From positions 124,001-188,000 of the forward strand of contig NZ_CABPTO010000002.1 of assembly GCF_902460355.1 (NCBI RefSeq): a stretch of DNA of 64,000 nt, in the 5' to 3' direction. Below, in pieces: positions 16,781 to 27,105 of the stretch (positions are counted from its first letter, which is position 1; each line of letters opens with the position of its first letter). This DNA is from Streptococcus sp. Marseille-P6264. Its GTDB lineage: Bacteria; Bacillota; Bacilli; Lactobacillales; Streptococcaceae. The notes beneath the pieces were generated by a model. It was not told the DNA's origin. It was given only the letters and a program-made list of their open reading frames with translations, and ran no database searches. A program made the translations under genes and the position numbers.

Positions 16781-17596
16781 ATGAAATTAAGAAGAAGTGA
16801 GCGCATGGTGGTTATTTCCAATTACTTGATTAACCATCCTTACCAATTAACAAGTTTAAATACATTTGCAGAAAAATATGAATCTGCCAAGTCTTCCATT
16901 TCAGAAGACATCGTGATTATCAAACGTGCCTTTGAAGAAATCGAAATTGGTACGATTGAGACAATTACCGGTGCTGGGGGAGGTGTCGTCTTTACTCCTT
17001 CCATTTCAGAAAAGGAGGCCAAGGCTATCGTTCAAGACCTCCGCGATCAGCTGTCTGAGAGTAATCGAATCCTCCCTGGCGGCTATATCTACTTATCAGA
17101 CTTGCTTAGTACGCCATCTATCCTCAATAATATCGGTCGCATCATTGCCAAAGCTTTCAAAGACCAAAAGATTGATGCGGTCATGACAGTGGCGACAAAG
17201 GGGGTTCCCTTGGCCAATGCTGTCGCTAATGTTTTGAATGTTCCCTTTGTCATTGTCCGCCGCGATTTGAAAATCACCGAGGGCTCTACGGTCAGTGTTA
17301 ACTATGTCTCGGGCTCTAGCGGAGATCGGATTGAGAAAATGTTCCTCTCAAAACGTAGCCTAAAGGCTGGAAGTCGGGTGCTGATTGTCGATGACTTTCT
17401 CAAGGGAGGCGGAACGGTTAATGGGATGATTAGTCTTCTGTCCGAGTTTGATTCGAAGTTAGCAGGAGTAGCTGTCTTTGCGGACAATGCGCAAGCCAAT
17501 CGCGATCATCTAGAATACAAATCACTGTTAAAGGTGACCAATATCGATGTTAAATCAAATACGATTGATGTTGAGATTGGGAATATATTTGATTAA
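16781..17596 (+). CDS. purR: Purine operon regulator PurR
   Basis: 271 residues, nearly the same as Lactococcus/Streptococcus PurR. An N-terminal winged helix (to about residue 75) is followed by a phosphoribosyltransferase-like domain with the PRPP loop VLIVDDFLKGGGT near residue 205. It senses PRPP and binds PurBoxes; in Lactococcus it acts as an activator. The ATG follows a short GGTG site and the 5' leader is about 130 bases. The presumed targets purC-purH lie 9.5 kb downstream. Confidence 0.96.
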   Translation: MKLRRSERMVVISNYLINHPYQLTSLNTFAEKYESAKSSISEDIVIIKRAFEEIEIGTIETITGAGGGVVFTPSISEKEAKAIVQDLRDQLSESNRILPGGYIYLSDLLSTPSILNNIGRIIAKAFKDQKIDAVMTVATKGVPLANAVANVLNVPFVIVRRDLKITEGSTVSVNYVSGSSGDRIEKMFLSKRSLKAGSRVLIVDDFLKGGGTVNGMISLLSEFDSKLAGVAVFADNAQANRDHLEYKSLLKVTNIDVKSNTIDVEIGNIFD

Positions 17597-17611
17597 CTTT
17601 AGGAAAGAATT

Positions 17612-18157
17612 ATGAGAAATATTTTTGATAAATTAGAAGGAATTTCTATTTTTGTTCGTTCTGGAATTATATTGATCTTAGCGGCTATCTTGATTTCTGG
17701 TCTTTTATTCTTAAAACCAGCCCAGAAGAATACGGGCTCTACTAAAAACGTTAGTTACAGTAGACGTTCAAGCTCTAGCGACGCTAGCTCTACGAATCAA
17801 GCATCATCAGAAGATAATACGATTCAGGATGCTGAAGCTGCTGTTAAAAAATTAGAAGAAGAGCGTACCGATGAAAGTTTAGCTCAAGCACAAGCGGCGG
17901 TTGATAAGGTAAAAGATGAGGAATCCAAAGCTAAGTTCCAAGGCCGAATTCAAGCCGTAAAAGATGCAATGAAAACACCTGAGGGCTCCTCTGAACCTGA
18001 TTCAGACCAGCAGCCTGTTCCAACGCCCTCACCAGCTTATGTAGCTCCCGCAGTTTCAAGTGAGACACCGTCTCAACCACAGGAAAATCACAATCCAGCT
18101 CCTGCTACAAATTCGGAGCATACTCCCAGCTCGTCTTCAACTCCCGCAGGAGCTTAA
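17612..18157 (+). CDS. Membrane-anchored, Pro/Ser-rich surface protein
   Basis: 181 residues with one membrane segment (SGIILILAAILISGLLFL, about 17-34) and no cleavable signal, so the N-terminus should be inside and the rest outside. Then come a Ser-rich linker, a helical segment (about 73-120, AEAAVKKLEEERTDESLAQAQAAVDKVKDEES cut into heptads) and a Pro/Ser/Thr-rich tail. The fold resembles cell-wall-spanning proteins. Function unknown. It starts 15 bases after purR and shares its transcript. Confidence 0.75.
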   Translation: MRNIFDKLEGISIFVRSGIILILAAILISGLLFLKPAQKNTGSTKNVSYSRRSSSSDASSTNQASSEDNTIQDAEAAVKKLEEERTDESLAQAQAAVDKVKDEESKAKFQGRIQAVKDAMKTPEGSSEPDSDQQPVPTPSPAYVAPAVSSETPSQPQENHNPAPATNSEHTPSSSSTPAGA

Positions 18158-18202
18158 GCGACACAGTGATTACGAGTAGAAGAATCATGCTAAAAATAAT
18201 AA

Positions 18203-18246
18203 GAACTCTCAATCGTGCAATATGAAGCATGTTCTGAGAGTTTTTT
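18203..18246 (+). terminator. Terminator after the purR unit
   Basis: AACTCTCA pairs with TGAGAGTT across a loop that has an inner GTGC..GCAT pairing; T6 follows. Confidence 0.75.
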
Positions 18247-18325
18247 AGTTTGTTAATAGTAAAATATTTTTATTTTAAACGCTTATTAAAGATTATCAGA
18301 ATAAGTAAAAAATTAAGAAAACCTA

Positions 18326-18354
18326 TTGACGAGGATAGGCTTCTGTGTTACAAT
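18326..18354 (+). promoter_or_regulatory. rpsL-rpsG promoter and long leader
   Basis: TTGACG (18326-18331), 17-base spacer, TACAAT (18349-18354) with an upstream TG. About 130 bases of untranslated leader follow (to 18490). It has an ACTTTT/AAAAGT hairpin near 18372-18391, which may have a regulatory role. Confidence 0.8.
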
Positions 18355-18490
18355 GATAAACGGTACTTTTTACTTTTGGTCTCTCAAAAGTGTACAGAGA
18401 CGTGCTGACAAATGTTGCAAAAGTACACACAGATGGTAGCTGTCACCAAGTGTATCATCACCAAAATTAAAAAAATACAGGAGAATGTAG

Positions 18491-18904
18491 ATGCCTACAA
18501 TTAACCAATTGGTTCGCAAACCGCGTAAATCAAAAGTAGAAAAATCTAAATCACCAGCTTTGAACGTTGGTTACAACAGCCACAAAAAAGTTCAAACAAA
18601 CGTATCTTCACCACAAAAACGTGGTGTTGCAACTCGTGTCGGAACGATGACACCTAAGAAGCCTAACTCAGCCCTTCGTAAATTTGCCCGTGTACGTTTG
18701 AGCAACTTGATCGAAGTTACAGCTTACATCCCAGGTATCGGACACAACTTGCAAGAGCACAGCGTGGTGCTTCTTCGTGGTGGACGTGTAAAAGACCTTC
18801 CAGGGGTACGTTACCATATCGTTCGTGGTGCACTTGATACAGCAGGTGTTACTGACCGTAAGCAAGGCCGTTCTAAATACGGTACTAAGCGTCCAAAAGC
18901 ATAA
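18491..18904 (+). CDS. rpsL: 30S ribosomal protein S12
   Basis: 137 residues, full length. Contains [15 protein letters not shown] and [18 protein letters not shown], the decoding-centre loops in which streptomycin-resistance changes arise; the lysines at these sites are the sensitive type. It is first in the rpsL-rpsG unit, with codon use typical of highly expressed genes. It starts after AGGAG. Confidence 0.98.
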   Translation: MPTINQLVRKPRKSKVEKSKSPALNVGYNSHKKVQTNVSSPQKRGVATRVGTMTPKKPNSALRKFARVRLSNLIEVTAYIPGIGHNLQEHSVVLLRGGRVKDLPGVRYHIVRGALDTAGVTDRKQGRSKYGTKRPKA

Positions 18905-18923
18905 AGAAAGGGGATAAAGATAA

Positions 18924-19394
18924 ATGAGTCGTAAAAACCGTGCGCCTAAGCGCGAAGTATTGCCAGATCCGCTTTACAATTCACAATTAGTTACTCGTCT
19001 TATCAACCGCGTTATGCTTGATGGTAAGCGTGGTACAGCAGCTTCTATCGTTTACGGAGCTTTTGAGCAAATCAAAGAAGCTACTGGAAATGATGCACTT
19101 GAAGTATTTGAAACAGCGATGGAAAACATCATGCCTGTTCTTGAAGTACGTGCACGCCGTGTTGGTGGTTCAAACTACCAAGTACCGGTTGAAGTTCGTC
19201 CAGAGCGTCGTACTACACTTGGGCTTCGTTGGTTGGTAACAATTTCACGTGGTCGTGGTGAACACACTATGCAAGATCGTCTTGCAAAAGAAATCATGGA
19301 TGCGGCTAACAACACTGGTGCAGCAGTTAAGAAACGCGAAGATACTCACCGTATGGCTGAAGCTAACCGTGCCTTCGCACACTTCCGTTGGTAA
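18924..19394 (+). CDS. rpsG: 30S ribosomal protein S7
   Basis: 156 residues, the primary 16S rRNA-binding protein that nucleates the 30S head. Motifs [20 protein letters not shown] and [15 protein letters not shown] are typical. It lies 19 bases after rpsL with an AAAGGGG site. fusA follows but has its own promoter and an intervening terminator. Confidence 0.98.
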   Translation: MSRKNRAPKREVLPDPLYNSQLVTRLINRVMLDGKRGTAASIVYGAFEQIKEATGNDALEVFETAMENIMPVLEVRARRVGGSNYQVPVEVRPERRTTLGLRWLVTISRGRGEHTMQDRLAKEIMDAANNTGAAVKKREDTHRMAEANRAFAHFRW

Positions 19395-19482
19395 GAATAA
19401 GATACTACGAGCTTTTAGCCCGAGTATCATTCAATTTACCATTATGTAAGTTGAAACTAACAAAAACAAGATAAACATTGAG

Positions 19483-19510
19483 AACGGGTGGGTCTTGCCT
19501 ATCCGTTTTT
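19483..19510 (+). terminator. rpsG terminator
   Basis: AACGGgTgGG/CCtAtCCGTT stem with T5. It may be partial, letting some transcription reach fusA. Confidence 0.65.
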
Positions 19511-19522
19511 GCTAAATAATGT

Positions 19523-19528
19523 TATAAT
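19523..19528 (+). promoter_or_regulatory. fusA -10 element
   Basis: TATAAT 37 bases before the fusA ATG. No convincing -35 at normal spacing. Confidence 0.5.
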
Positions 19529-19564
19529 AGATTGTAAAATAAAAAAATAGGAGAAACTAACCTC

Positions 19565-21643
19565 ATGGCACGCGAATTTTCACTTGAAAAAACTCGTAAT
19601 ATCGGTATCATGGCTCACGTCGATGCTGGTAAAACAACAACTACTGAGCGTATTCTTTACTACACTGGTAAAATCCACAAAATCGGTGAAACTCACGAAG
19701 GTGCATCACAAATGGACTGGATGGAGCAAGAGCAAGAACGTGGTATCACTATCACATCTGCTGCAACAACAGCTCAATGGAAAGACACTCGTGTAAACAT
19801 CATCGACACACCAGGACACGTGGACTTCACGATCGAAGTACAACGTTCTCTTCGTGTTTTGGACGGTGCTGTAACCGTTCTTGACTCACAATCAGGTGTT
19901 GAGCCTCAAACAGAAACGGTTTGGCGTCAAGCAACTGAGTACGGAGTTCCACGTATCGTATTTGCCAACAAAATGGATAAAATCGGTGCTGACTTCCTTT
20001 ACTCAGTAAGCACACTTCACGACCGTCTTCAAGCAAACGCACACCCAATCCAATTGCCAATCGGTGCTGAAGATGACTTCCGTGGTATCATTGACTTGAT
20101 CAAGATGAAAGCTGAAATCTATACTAACGACCTTGGTACAGACATTCTTGAAGAAGATATTCCAGCTGAATACCTTGACCAAGCTCAAGAATACCGTGAA
20201 AAATTAGTTGAAGCAGTCGCTGAAACTGATGAAGACTTGATGATGAAATACCTTGAAGGTGAAGAAATCACAAATGAAGAATTGAAAGCTGGTATCCGTA
20301 AAGCGACTATCAACGTTGAATTCTTCCCAGTATTGTGTGGTTCTGCCTTCAAGAACAAAGGGGTTCAATTGATGTTGGATGCTGTCCTTGATTACCTTCC
20401 AAGCCCACTTGACATCCCTGCAATCAAGGGTGTAAACCCAGATACAGACGAAGAAGAAGAACGTCCAGCATCTGACGAAGAGCCATTTGCAGCGCTTGCC
20501 TTCAAGATCATGACGGACCCATTCGTAGGTCGTTTGACATTCTTCCGCGTGTACTCAGGTGTTCTTCAATCAGGTTCATACGTATTGAACACTTCTAAAG
20601 GTAAACGTGAACGTATCGGACGTATCCTTCAAATGCACGCCAACACTCGTAAAGAAATTGACACTGTTTACTCAGGTGATATCGCTGCTGCCGTTGGTTT
20701 GAAAGATACGACAACTGGTGACTCATTGACCGATGAAAAAGCAAAAATCATCCTCGAGTCAATCAACGTTCCAGAACCAGTTATCCAATTGATGGTTGAG
20801 CCAAAATCTAAAGCTGACCAAGACAAGATGGGTATCGCCCTTCAAAAATTGGCTGAAGAAGATCCAACATTCCGCGTTGAAACAAACGTTGAAACTGGTG
20901 AAACGGTTATCTCTGGTATGGGTGAGCTTCACTTGGATGTCCTTGTTGACCGTATGCGTCGTGAGTTTAAGGTTGAAGCAAACGTAGGTGCTCCTCAAGT
21001 ATCTTACCGTGAAACATTCCGCGCTTCTACTCAAGCTCGTGGATTCTTCAAACGCCAATCTGGTGGTAAAGGTCAATTCGGTGATGTATGGATTGAATTT
21101 ACTCCAAACGAAGAAGGAAAAGGCTTTGAGTTTGAAAATGCTATCGTCGGTGGTGTGGTTCCTCGTGAATTCATCCCAGCGGTTGAAAAAGGTTTGATTG
21201 AGTCAATGGCGAATGGTGTCCTTGCTGGCTACCCAATCGTTGATGTGAAAGCTAAACTTTACGATGGTTCATACCACGATGTCGACTCATCTGAAACAGC
21301 CTTCAAGGTTGCGGCTTCACTTGCTTTGAAAGAAGCTGCTAAGACTGCACAACCAGCTATCCTTGAGCCAATGATGTTGGTAACAATCACTGTTCCTGAA
21401 GAAAACCTTGGTGATGTTATGGGTCACGTAACAGCTCGTCGTGGACGTGTTGACGGTATGGAAGCACATGGTAACAGCCAAATCGTTCGTGCTTATGTTC
21501 CACTTGCTGAAATGTTTGGTTATGCGACTGTTCTTCGTTCTGCAACACAAGGACGTGGTACCTTCATGATGGTATTTGACCACTACGAAGATGTACCTAA
21601 GTCAGTACAAGAAGAAATCATTAAGAAACACCGTGGTGAATAA
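19565..21643 (+). CDS. fusA: Elongation factor G
   Basis: 692 residues, the GTPase that drives ribosome translocation. G1 [10 protein letters not shown]3 DTPGHVDF and G4 NKMD are intact, and the five-domain length is normal. It has strong codon bias, as expected. The ATG follows AGGAGAAAC. It is flanked by a terminator on each side, so it is transcribed largely alone. Confidence 0.98.
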   Translation: MAREFSLEKTRNIGIMAHVDAGKTTTTERILYYTGKIHKIGETHEGASQMDWMEQEQERGITITSAATTAQWKDTRVNIIDTPGHVDFTIEVQRSLRVLDGAVTVLDSQSGVEPQTETVWRQATEYGVPRIVFANKMDKIGADFLYSVSTLHDRLQANAHPIQLPIGAEDDFRGIIDLIKMKAEIYTNDLGTDILEEDIPAEYLDQAQEYREKLVEAVAETDEDLMMKYLEGEEITNEELKAGIRKATINVEFFPVLCGSAFKNKGVQLMLDAVLDYLPSPLDIPAIKGVNPDTDEEEERPASDEEPFAALAFKIMTDPFVGRLTFFRVYSGVLQSGSYVLNTSKGKRERIGRILQMHANTRKEIDTVYSGDIAAAVGLKDTTTGDSLTDEKAKIILESINVPEPVIQLMVEPKSKADQDKMGIALQKLAEEDPTFRVETNVETGETVISGMGELHLDVLVDRMRREFKVEANVGAPQVSYRETFRASTQARGFFKRQSGGKGQFGDVWIEFTPNEEGKGFEFENAIVGGVVPREFIPAVEKGLIESMANGVLAGYPIVDVKAKLYDGSYHDVDSSETAFKVAASLALKEAAKTAQPAILEPMMLVTITVPEENLGDVMGHVTARRGRVDGMEAHGNSQIVRAYVPLAEMFGYATVLRSATQGRGTFMMVFDHYEDVPKSVQEEIIKKHRGE

Positions 21644-21653
21644 TTTACTACAT

Positions 21654-21680
21654 GACGCTCGCTTCTAGCGGGCGTTTTTT
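21654..21680 (+). terminator. fusA terminator
   Basis: ACGCTCGC/GCGGGCGT stem with T6. Confidence 0.85.
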
Positions 21681-21766
21681 CTTTATGGATCAACATATGA
21701 AATTTATGAAAAATATCGAAAATACATGAAAGAAAATTTGTTACTTGTTAATAATAATGAAATCAG

Positions 21767-21795
21767 TTGCAATTTTGCTCAATAAGGTATATAAT
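21767..21795 (+). promoter_or_regulatory. gap promoter
   Basis: TTGCAA (21767-21772), 17-base spacer, TATAAT (21790-21795). The leader is about 80 bases. Confidence 0.8.
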
Positions 21796-21881
21796 AGATA
21801 TGTTGAAAGGTGATTTGTAGTGATTCAAGTTACTCTTTTCACAATAAAATTTTCATGATTTTCATAAGGAGGAAATCACTA

Positions 21882-22892
21882 ATGGTAGTTAAAGTTGGTA
21901 TTAACGGTTTCGGACGTATCGGTCGTCTTGCTTTCCGCCGTATCCAAAACGTAGAAGGTGTTGAAGTTACTCGCATCAACGACCTTACAGATCCAGTGAT
22001 GCTTGCACACTTGTTGAAATACGACACAACTCAAGGTCGTTTCGATGGTACTGTTGAAGTTAAAGAAGGTGGATTTGAAGTTAACGGTAAATTCGTTAAA
22101 GTTTCTGCTGAACGTGATCCAGAACAAATCGACTGGGCTAACGACGGTGTAGAAATCGTTCTTGAAGCAACTGGTTTCTTTGCTACTAAAGCAGCTGCTG
22201 AAAAACACTTGCACGCTGGTGGTGCTAAGAAAGTTGTTATCACTGCTCCTGGTGGATCAGATGTTAAAACAGTTGTATTTAACACTAACCATGACATTCT
22301 TGATGGTACTGAAACAGTTATCTCAGGTGCTTCATGTACTACAAACTGTTTGGCTCCAATGGCTAAAGCTCTTCATGACAACTTCGGTATCGTTGAAGGT
22401 TTGATGACTACTATCCACGGTTACACTGGTGACCAAATGGTTCTTGATGGACCACACCGTAAAGGTGACCTTCGCCGTGCTCGTGCTGCTGCAGCTAACA
22501 TCGTTCCTAACTCAACTGGTGCTGCTAAAGCAATCGGTTTGGTTATCCCTGAATTGAACGGTAAATTGGACGGAGCTGCTCAACGTGTTCCTGTTCCAAC
22601 AGGTTCTGTAACTGAATTGGTAGCGGTTCTTGATAAGAACGTTACTGTTGATGAAGTAAACGCAGCTATGAAAGCAGCTTCTAACGAATCATATGGTTAC
22701 ACTGAAGATCCAATCGTATCTTCTGATATCGTAGGTATGTCATTCGGTTCATTGTTTGACGCAACTCAAACTAAAGTTCTTGACGTTGACGGTAAACAAT
22801 TGGTTAAAGTTGTTTCATGGTATGACAACGAAATGTCTTACACTTCACAACTTGTTCGTACTCTTGAATACTTTGCAAAAATCGCTAAATAA
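21882..22892 (+). CDS. gap: Glyceraldehyde-3-phosphate dehydrogenase
   Basis: 336 residues. The phosphorylating NAD enzyme of glycolysis; in streptococci also displayed on the surface, where it binds plasmin(ogen). N-terminus [20 protein letters not shown] (NAD fold) and catalytic SCTTNCLAP (Cys near 152). The start at 21882 follows AAGGAGG and matches homologues; the upstream in-frame ATG would add 24 unrelated residues. It has its own promoter and terminator. Confidence 0.98.
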   Translation: MVVKVGINGFGRIGRLAFRRIQNVEGVEVTRINDLTDPVMLAHLLKYDTTQGRFDGTVEVKEGGFEVNGKFVKVSAERDPEQIDWANDGVEIVLEATGFFATKAAAEKHLHAGGAKKVVITAPGGSDVKTVVFNTNHDILDGTETVISGASCTTNCLAPMAKALHDNFGIVEGLMTTIHGYTGDQMVLDGPHRKGDLRRARAAAANIVPNSTGAAKAIGLVIPELNGKLDGAAQRVPVPTGSVTELVAVLDKNVTVDEVNAAMKAASNESYGYTEDPIVSSDIVGMSFGSLFDATQTKVLDVDGKQLVKVVSWYDNEMSYTSQLVRTLEYFAKIAK

Positions 22893-22904
22893 TTCAATTG
22901 CATG

Positions 22905-22933
22905 AAAAAGAGATCTATCGGATCTCTTTTTTT
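22905..22933 (+). terminator. gap terminator
   Basis: AAAAAGAGATC/GATCTCTTTTTTT, 5-base loop. The following 160 bases, to the pgk promoter, hold nothing I recognise. Confidence 0.9.
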
Positions 22934-23094
22934 GTTTTGCGGAACAGCGTGAAGGAATGGCTATTGGAAATCACCTTGCTCATGCAACATCATTAGCATT
23001 TATCAGAAAAATGAGAATCGTGTAGTCTTTCATCTATCTTTGATTGGAGAAAAGGAAAAGCCATTAATTTTTGCTATCACTTTTGTAGATTTTG

Positions 23095-23103
23095 TGATAT
23101 AAT
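23095..23103 (+). promoter_or_regulatory. pgk promoter (extended -10)
   Basis: TGA followed by TATAAT (23098-23103), about 34 bases before the ATG. No good -35 at normal spacing. Confidence 0.6.
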
Positions 23104-23136
23104 TAACACGTATAAAAAAAGAAGGAGTCATATCTA

Positions 23137-24336
23137 ATGGCAAAATTGACTGTTAAAGACGTTGAATTGAAAGGGAAAAAAGTTCTCGTTCGTGTTGACT
23201 TCAACGTTCCTGTAAAAGATGGCGTGATTACCAACGACAACCGTATCACTGCAGCTCTTCCTACTATCAAGTACATCCTTGAACAAGGTGGACGTGCTAT
23301 CCTCTTCTCTCACCTTGGCCGTGTAAAAGAAGAAGCAGACAAAGCTGGTAAATCACTTGCTCCTGTAGCTGCTGACTTGGCAGCTAAATTGGGACAAGAA
23401 GTTAAATTTATCCCAGGTGTTACACGTGGTGCTGAATTGGAAGCCGCTGTTAACGCTCTTGAAGATGGACAAGTTCTCTTGGTTGAAAACACTCGTTTTG
23501 AAGATGTTGACGGCAAGAAAGAATCTAAAAACGATCCTGAACTTGGTAAATACTGGGCATCTCTTGGAGATGGTATCTTCGTAAACGATGCATTCGGTAC
23601 AGCTCACCGTGCGCACGCATCTAACGTTGGTATCTCAGCAAATGTTGAAAAAGCTGTTGCTGGTTTCCTTCTTGAAAACGAAATTGCTTACATCCAAGAA
23701 GCAGTCGAAGCTCCAGAACGCCCATTCGTGGCCATTCTTGGTGGTTCAAAAGTTTCAGACAAGATCGGTGTTATCGAAAACTTGCTTGAAAAAGCTGATA
23801 AAGTCCTTATCGGTGGTGGTATGACTTACACATTCTACAAAGCGCAAGGGATCGAAATCGGTAACTCACTTGTAGAAGAAGACAAATTGGATGTTGCTAA
23901 AGCTCTTCTTGAAAAAGCAAACGGCAAATTGATCTTACCAGTTGACTCAAAAGAAGCAAACGCATTTGCTGACTACACTGAAGTGAAAGATACTGAAGGT
24001 GAAGCAGTAGATCCAGGTTTCCTTGGTCTTGATATCGGTCCAAAATCAATCGCTAAATTCGACGAAGCCTTAACTGGTGCCAAAACAGTTGTATGGAACG
24101 GACCAATGGGTGTATTTGAAAACCCTGACTTCCAAGCTGGTACAATCGGTGTCATGGACGCTATCGTGAAACAACCAGGTGTGAAATCAATCATCGGTGG
24201 TGGTGACTCAGCTGCCGCAGCCATCAACCTTGGTCGTGCAGACAAGTTCTCATGGATTAGTACGGGCGGAGGCGCTTCTATGGAGCTTCTTGAAGGTAAA
24301 GTTCTTCCAGGGCTTGCAGCTTTGACTGAAAAATAA
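23137..24336 (+). CDS. pgk: Phosphoglycerate kinase
   Basis: 399 residues, the ATP-generating step after [33 protein letters not shown] and the C-terminal nucleotide loop [21 protein letters not shown] are present. It follows gap but has its own promoter. Heavily biased codon use. Confidence 0.98.
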   Translation: MAKLTVKDVELKGKKVLVRVDFNVPVKDGVITNDNRITAALPTIKYILEQGGRAILFSHLGRVKEEADKAGKSLAPVAADLAAKLGQEVKFIPGVTRGAELEAAVNALEDGQVLLVENTRFEDVDGKKESKNDPELGKYWASLGDGIFVNDAFGTAHRAHASNVGISANVEKAVAGFLLENEIAYIQEAVEAPERPFVAILGGSKVSDKIGVIENLLEKADKVLIGGGMTYTFYKAQGIEIGNSLVEEDKLDVAKALLEKANGKLILPVDSKEANAFADYTEVKDTEGEAVDPGFLGLDIGPKSIAKFDEALTGAKTVVWNGPMGVFENPDFQAGTIGVMDAIVKQPGVKSIIGGGDSAAAAINLGRADKFSWISTGGGASMELLEGKVLPGLAALTEK

Positions 24337-24348
24337 TCTTTGAAACGG

Positions 24349-24375
24349 AAAGAGTTGGGAAACCAACTCTTTTTC
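24349..24375 (+). terminator. pgk terminator
   Basis: AAAGAGTTGG/CCAACTCTTTTT, short loop. The 200 bases that follow hold only the extended -10 (TGTTAGAAT, near 24540-24548) of the next gene. Confidence 0.9.
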
Positions 24376-24579
24376 TGTTGTCCTCGTAGGCGTCTGAGGA
24401 AATGGGCTTTTGACTTCTATTTTCCTAGCGAGTAATCAATAATGGGAAATGTAGTTAGAAATACAGTAGGAGCTGGCTATGCATCCCTGTAGGATACAAA
24501 CAATAAACTGGATGGACAGAGCCTTTTTGTTAGAAAATATGTTAGAATAGAGATAGTTTACTTTTAAAAAGGAAAAGGC

Positions 24580-25104
24580 ATGAGCTATTTTAGTAAGTAC
24601 AAATTTGATAAATCAAAGTTTCGCTTAGGCATGAGGACGATGAAAACAGGGATAGCAGTCTTTATTGTCCTACTTATTTTTGGCATGTTTGGCTGGAAGG
24701 GGCTCCAAATTGGGGCTCTGACAGCGGTGTTTAGCCTGCGAGAAGATTTTGATAAAAGTGTTCATTTCGGGACTTCTCGTATTTTAGGAAATAGTGTCGG
24801 GGGCTTTTATGCCTTGATATTCTATTTGTTGGGAAATTTATTGAATGGCCAGTTTTGGGTGACTTTAGTATTTGTGCCAATCTGTACGATGCTGACGATC
24901 ATGACCAATGTTGCTATGAACAATAAGGCTGGAGTGATTGGTGGTGTGTCAGCCATGCTGATTATCACTCTTTCCATTAGTCCGGAAGATACTATTTTAT
25001 ACGTTTTTGCTAGGGTCTTTGAAACCTTTATGGGAGTCTTTGTCGCAATAGTTGTAAATTCGGATGTAGATAGAATTAAGAATTTCTTTAAATCTATAAA
25101 TTAA
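24580..25104 (+). CDS. Aromatic acid exporter family (ArAE_1) membrane protein
   Basis: 174 residues with about five membrane helices, beginning after a cytosolic basic stretch (SKFRLGMRTMKTGIAVF). It resembles the short FUSC/ArAE_1 proteins found in Firmicutes (HFGTSRILGNSVGGFYAL). The same gene lies just before glnR in pneumococcus as I recall. No substrate can be named. It has an extended -10 promoter and a weak GGAAAAGG site. Confidence 0.75.
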   Translation: MSYFSKYKFDKSKFRLGMRTMKTGIAVFIVLLIFGMFGWKGLQIGALTAVFSLREDFDKSVHFGTSRILGNSVGGFYALIFYLLGNLLNGQFWVTLVFVPICTMLTIMTNVAMNNKAGVIGGVSAMLIITLSISPEDTILYVFARVFETFMGVFVAIVVNSDVDRIKNFFKSIN

Positions 25105-25108
25105 AATG

Positions 25109-25125
25109 TGTAAGAAAATCTCACA
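25109..25125 (+). promoter_or_regulatory. GlnR operator
   Basis: A perfect fit to the GlnR/TnrA box TGTNAN7TNACA, ending 7 bases before the glnR -35. It implies autorepression of glnR-glnA when glutamine is plentiful. Confidence 0.85.
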
Positions 25126-25132
25126 TTGATTG

Positions 25133-25160
25133 TTGACATACAAAAAAAATTAGTTATAAT
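25133..25160 (+). promoter_or_regulatory. glnR-glnA promoter
   Basis: TTGACA (25133-25138), 16-base spacer, TATAAT (25155-25160). Confidence 0.88.
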
Positions 25161-25180
25161 AGTGCATAGAGAGGAAAAAA

Positions 25181-25546
25181 ATGAAGGAAAAAGAGTTTCG
25201 CCGAAATATGGCAGTCTTTCCCATAGGTAGCGTTATGAAGTTAACGGACTTATCTGCCCGTCAGATTCGATATTATGAGGAGCAAAATCTGATTACCCCC
25301 GTTCGGAATGAGGGCAATCGTCGGATGTATTCCTTGAATGATATGGATCGACTTTTGGAAATTAAGGATTATATTTCTGAAGGCTATAATATCGCTGCTA
25401 TCAAAAAGAAATATGCTGAGCGTGAAGCTAAATCCCACAAAACGATTAGTGAAAAGGAAGTCCGTCGAGCTCTCCACAATGATATTTTACAGCAAGGTCG
25501 TTTTGGCTCTTCTCTGCCAACTTTTGGTCACATGCGTCGACCATAA
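25181..25546 (+). CDS. glnR: Glutamine synthetase repressor GlnR (MerR family)
   Basis: 121 residues with an N-terminal MerR winged helix (VMKLTDLSARQIRYYEEQNLITPVRNEGNRR in pieces) and a short C-terminal tail that in the family is auto-inhibitory and senses feedback-inhibited glutamine synthetase. The tail GSSLPTFGHMRRP is conserved in streptococci. The ATG follows GAGG. glnA starts 29 bases downstream, the standard operon. Confidence 0.96.
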   Translation: MKEKEFRRNMAVFPIGSVMKLTDLSARQIRYYEEQNLITPVRNEGNRRMYSLNDMDRLLEIKDYISEGYNIAAIKKKYAEREAKSHKTISEKEVRRALHNDILQQGRFGSSLPTFGHMRRP

Positions 25547-25575
25547 ACTATTTTTAAAAATATAAGGAGTTACCC

Positions 25576-26922
25576 ATGTCCATTACAGCAGCTGATATTC
25601 GTCGCGAAGTAAAAGAAAAAAACGTCACTTTCATCCGTCTGATGTTCTCTGATATTTTGGGAACCATGAAAAACGTTGAAATTCCAGCAACGGATGAGCA
25701 GCTTGAAAAGGTCTTATCAAATAAGGCTATGTTTGACGGTTCGTCTATCGAGGGATTTGTTCGGATCAATGAATCTGACATGTATCTTTATCCTGATTTG
25801 GATACTTGGACAGTTTTTCCTTGGGGAGATGAAAATGGCAGTGTAGCAGGCTTGATCTGTGATGTTTATACGACAGAACATGTTCCCTTTGCAGGAGATC
25901 CTCGTAGCAACCTTAAGCGAGCTCTCAAACATATGGAAGCACTGGGCTTCAAGTCTTTCAATCTTGGTCCTGAGCCAGAATTTTTCCTTTTCAAATTGGA
26001 TGAAAATGGCGATCCAACACTGGAAGTGAATGACAAGGGTGGATACTTTGACTTGGCGCCGACAGACTTGGCGGATAATACCCGTCGAGAAATTGTCAAT
26101 GTTTTGACTAAGATGGGCTTTGAAGTGGAAGCTAGTCACCACGAGGTAGCAGTCGGCCAGCACGAGATTGACTTTAAGTATGATGAAGTGCTTCGCGCTT
26201 GTGATAAGATTCAGATTTTTAAATTGGTGGTGAAAACCATTGCTCGTAAGCACGGTCTCTATGCGACTTTCATGGCTAAGCCAAAGTTTGGTATTGCTGG
26301 TTCTGGTATGCACTGCAATATGTCCCTCTTTGACCAAGATGGAAATAATGCGTTTTATGATCCAGAGGATCCAAAAGGAATGCAGTTGTCTGAGACAGCC
26401 TACTATTTCTTGGGCGGTTTGATTAAGCACGCCTATAACTATACGGCTATCATGAATCCAACTGTCAACTCTTATAAACGTTTGGTGCCTGGCTTTGAAG
26501 CGCCAGTTTACATCGCTTGGGCTGGTCAAAATCGCTCGCCTTTGGTGCGAGTACCAGCATCGCGCGGCATGGGAACTCGCTTGGAATTGCGTTCAGTAGA
26601 CCCTATGGCCAATCCTTATATCGCTATGGCAGTGCTCCTAGAAGTGGGACTGCATGGAGTGGAAAATAAAATCGAAGCGCCAGCTCCAATCGAGGAAAAT
26701 ATCTATGTGATGACAGCTGAGGAACGCAAGGAAGCCGGTATTACAGACCTGCCATCTACTCTCCATAATGCCCTTAAGGCTTTAACTGAAGATGAGGTCG
26801 TCAAGGCAGCTTTGGGTAACCATATCTACACTAGCTTTGTTGAAGCCAAGCGGATTGAATGGGCTAGCTATGCGACCTTTGTTTCCCAATGGGAAGTTGA
26901 TAATTATTTGGACTTATATTAG
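25576..26922 (+). CDS. glnA: Glutamine synthetase type I
   Basis: 448 residues, makes glutamine from glutamate, ammonia and ATP. Motifs [34 protein letters not shown] and [10 protein letters not shown] are intact; the length fits the GS-I alpha type, which lacks the adenylylation insert and is controlled by feedback and by GlnR. It starts after AAGGAG. Confidence 0.98.
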   Translation: MSITAADIRREVKEKNVTFIRLMFSDILGTMKNVEIPATDEQLEKVLSNKAMFDGSSIEGFVRINESDMYLYPDLDTWTVFPWGDENGSVAGLICDVYTTEHVPFAGDPRSNLKRALKHMEALGFKSFNLGPEPEFFLFKLDENGDPTLEVNDKGGYFDLAPTDLADNTRREIVNVLTKMGFEVEASHHEVAVGQHEIDFKYDEVLRACDKIQIFKLVVKTIARKHGLYATFMAKPKFGIAGSGMHCNMSLFDQDGNNAFYDPEDPKGMQLSETAYYFLGGLIKHAYNYTAIMNPTVNSYKRLVPGFEAPVYIAWAGQNRSPLVRVPASRGMGTRLELRSVDPMANPYIAMAVLLEVGLHGVENKIEAPAPIEENIYVMTAEERKEAGITDLPSTLHNALKALTEDEVVKAALGNHIYTSFVEAKRIEWASYATFVSQWEVDNYLDLY

Positions 26923-26932
26923 AGAAATCTAG

Positions 26933-26959
26933 AACAGGGCTTGAAAAAGTCCTGTTTTT
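26933..26959 (+). terminator. glnA terminator
   Basis: AACAGGgcTT/AAgtCCTGTTTTT stem-loop. Confidence 0.8.
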
Positions 26960-27023
26960 GTATGGGAACAGGATATTTTCAGCTTTTAAATGTTGTTTTT
27001 CCAATCTTTTTCATGTTTTCACG

Positions 27024-27041
27024 TCCGTAATGTACGGAAAT
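27024..27041. promoter_or_regulatory. Candidate PurR site upstream of purC
   Basis: A perfect inverted repeat TCCGTA-atg-TACGGA (27024-27038). Read on the minus strand, 27029-27041 is ATTTCCGTACATT, one mismatch from AWWWCCGAACWWT. It lies directly upstream of the purC -35. It shares CGwACATTA with the purR site. Confidence 0.5.
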
Positions 27042-27043
27042 AC

Positions 27044-27072
27044 TTGTAAAATGTATTTAAAAGTGATAAAAT
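27044..27072 (+). promoter_or_regulatory. pur operon promoter
   Basis: TTGTAA (27044-27049), 17-base spacer, TAAAAT (27067-27072) preceded by TGA. Confidence 0.65.
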
Positions 27073-27105
27073 TAAAGCATAAAAGCACGAAAGGCGAATA
27101 ATAAA

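Noticed and set aside
18355-18490. Known riboswitch in the rpsL leader
   Set aside because: Only a simple hairpin is visible; no motif of a known riboswitch or ribosomal-protein leader could be recognised.
25717-26529. 270-codon open frame on the minus strand inside glnA
   Set aside because: Entirely antisense to an intact, highly conserved gene; no ribosome binding site or recognisable domain. A by-product of glnA codon use.
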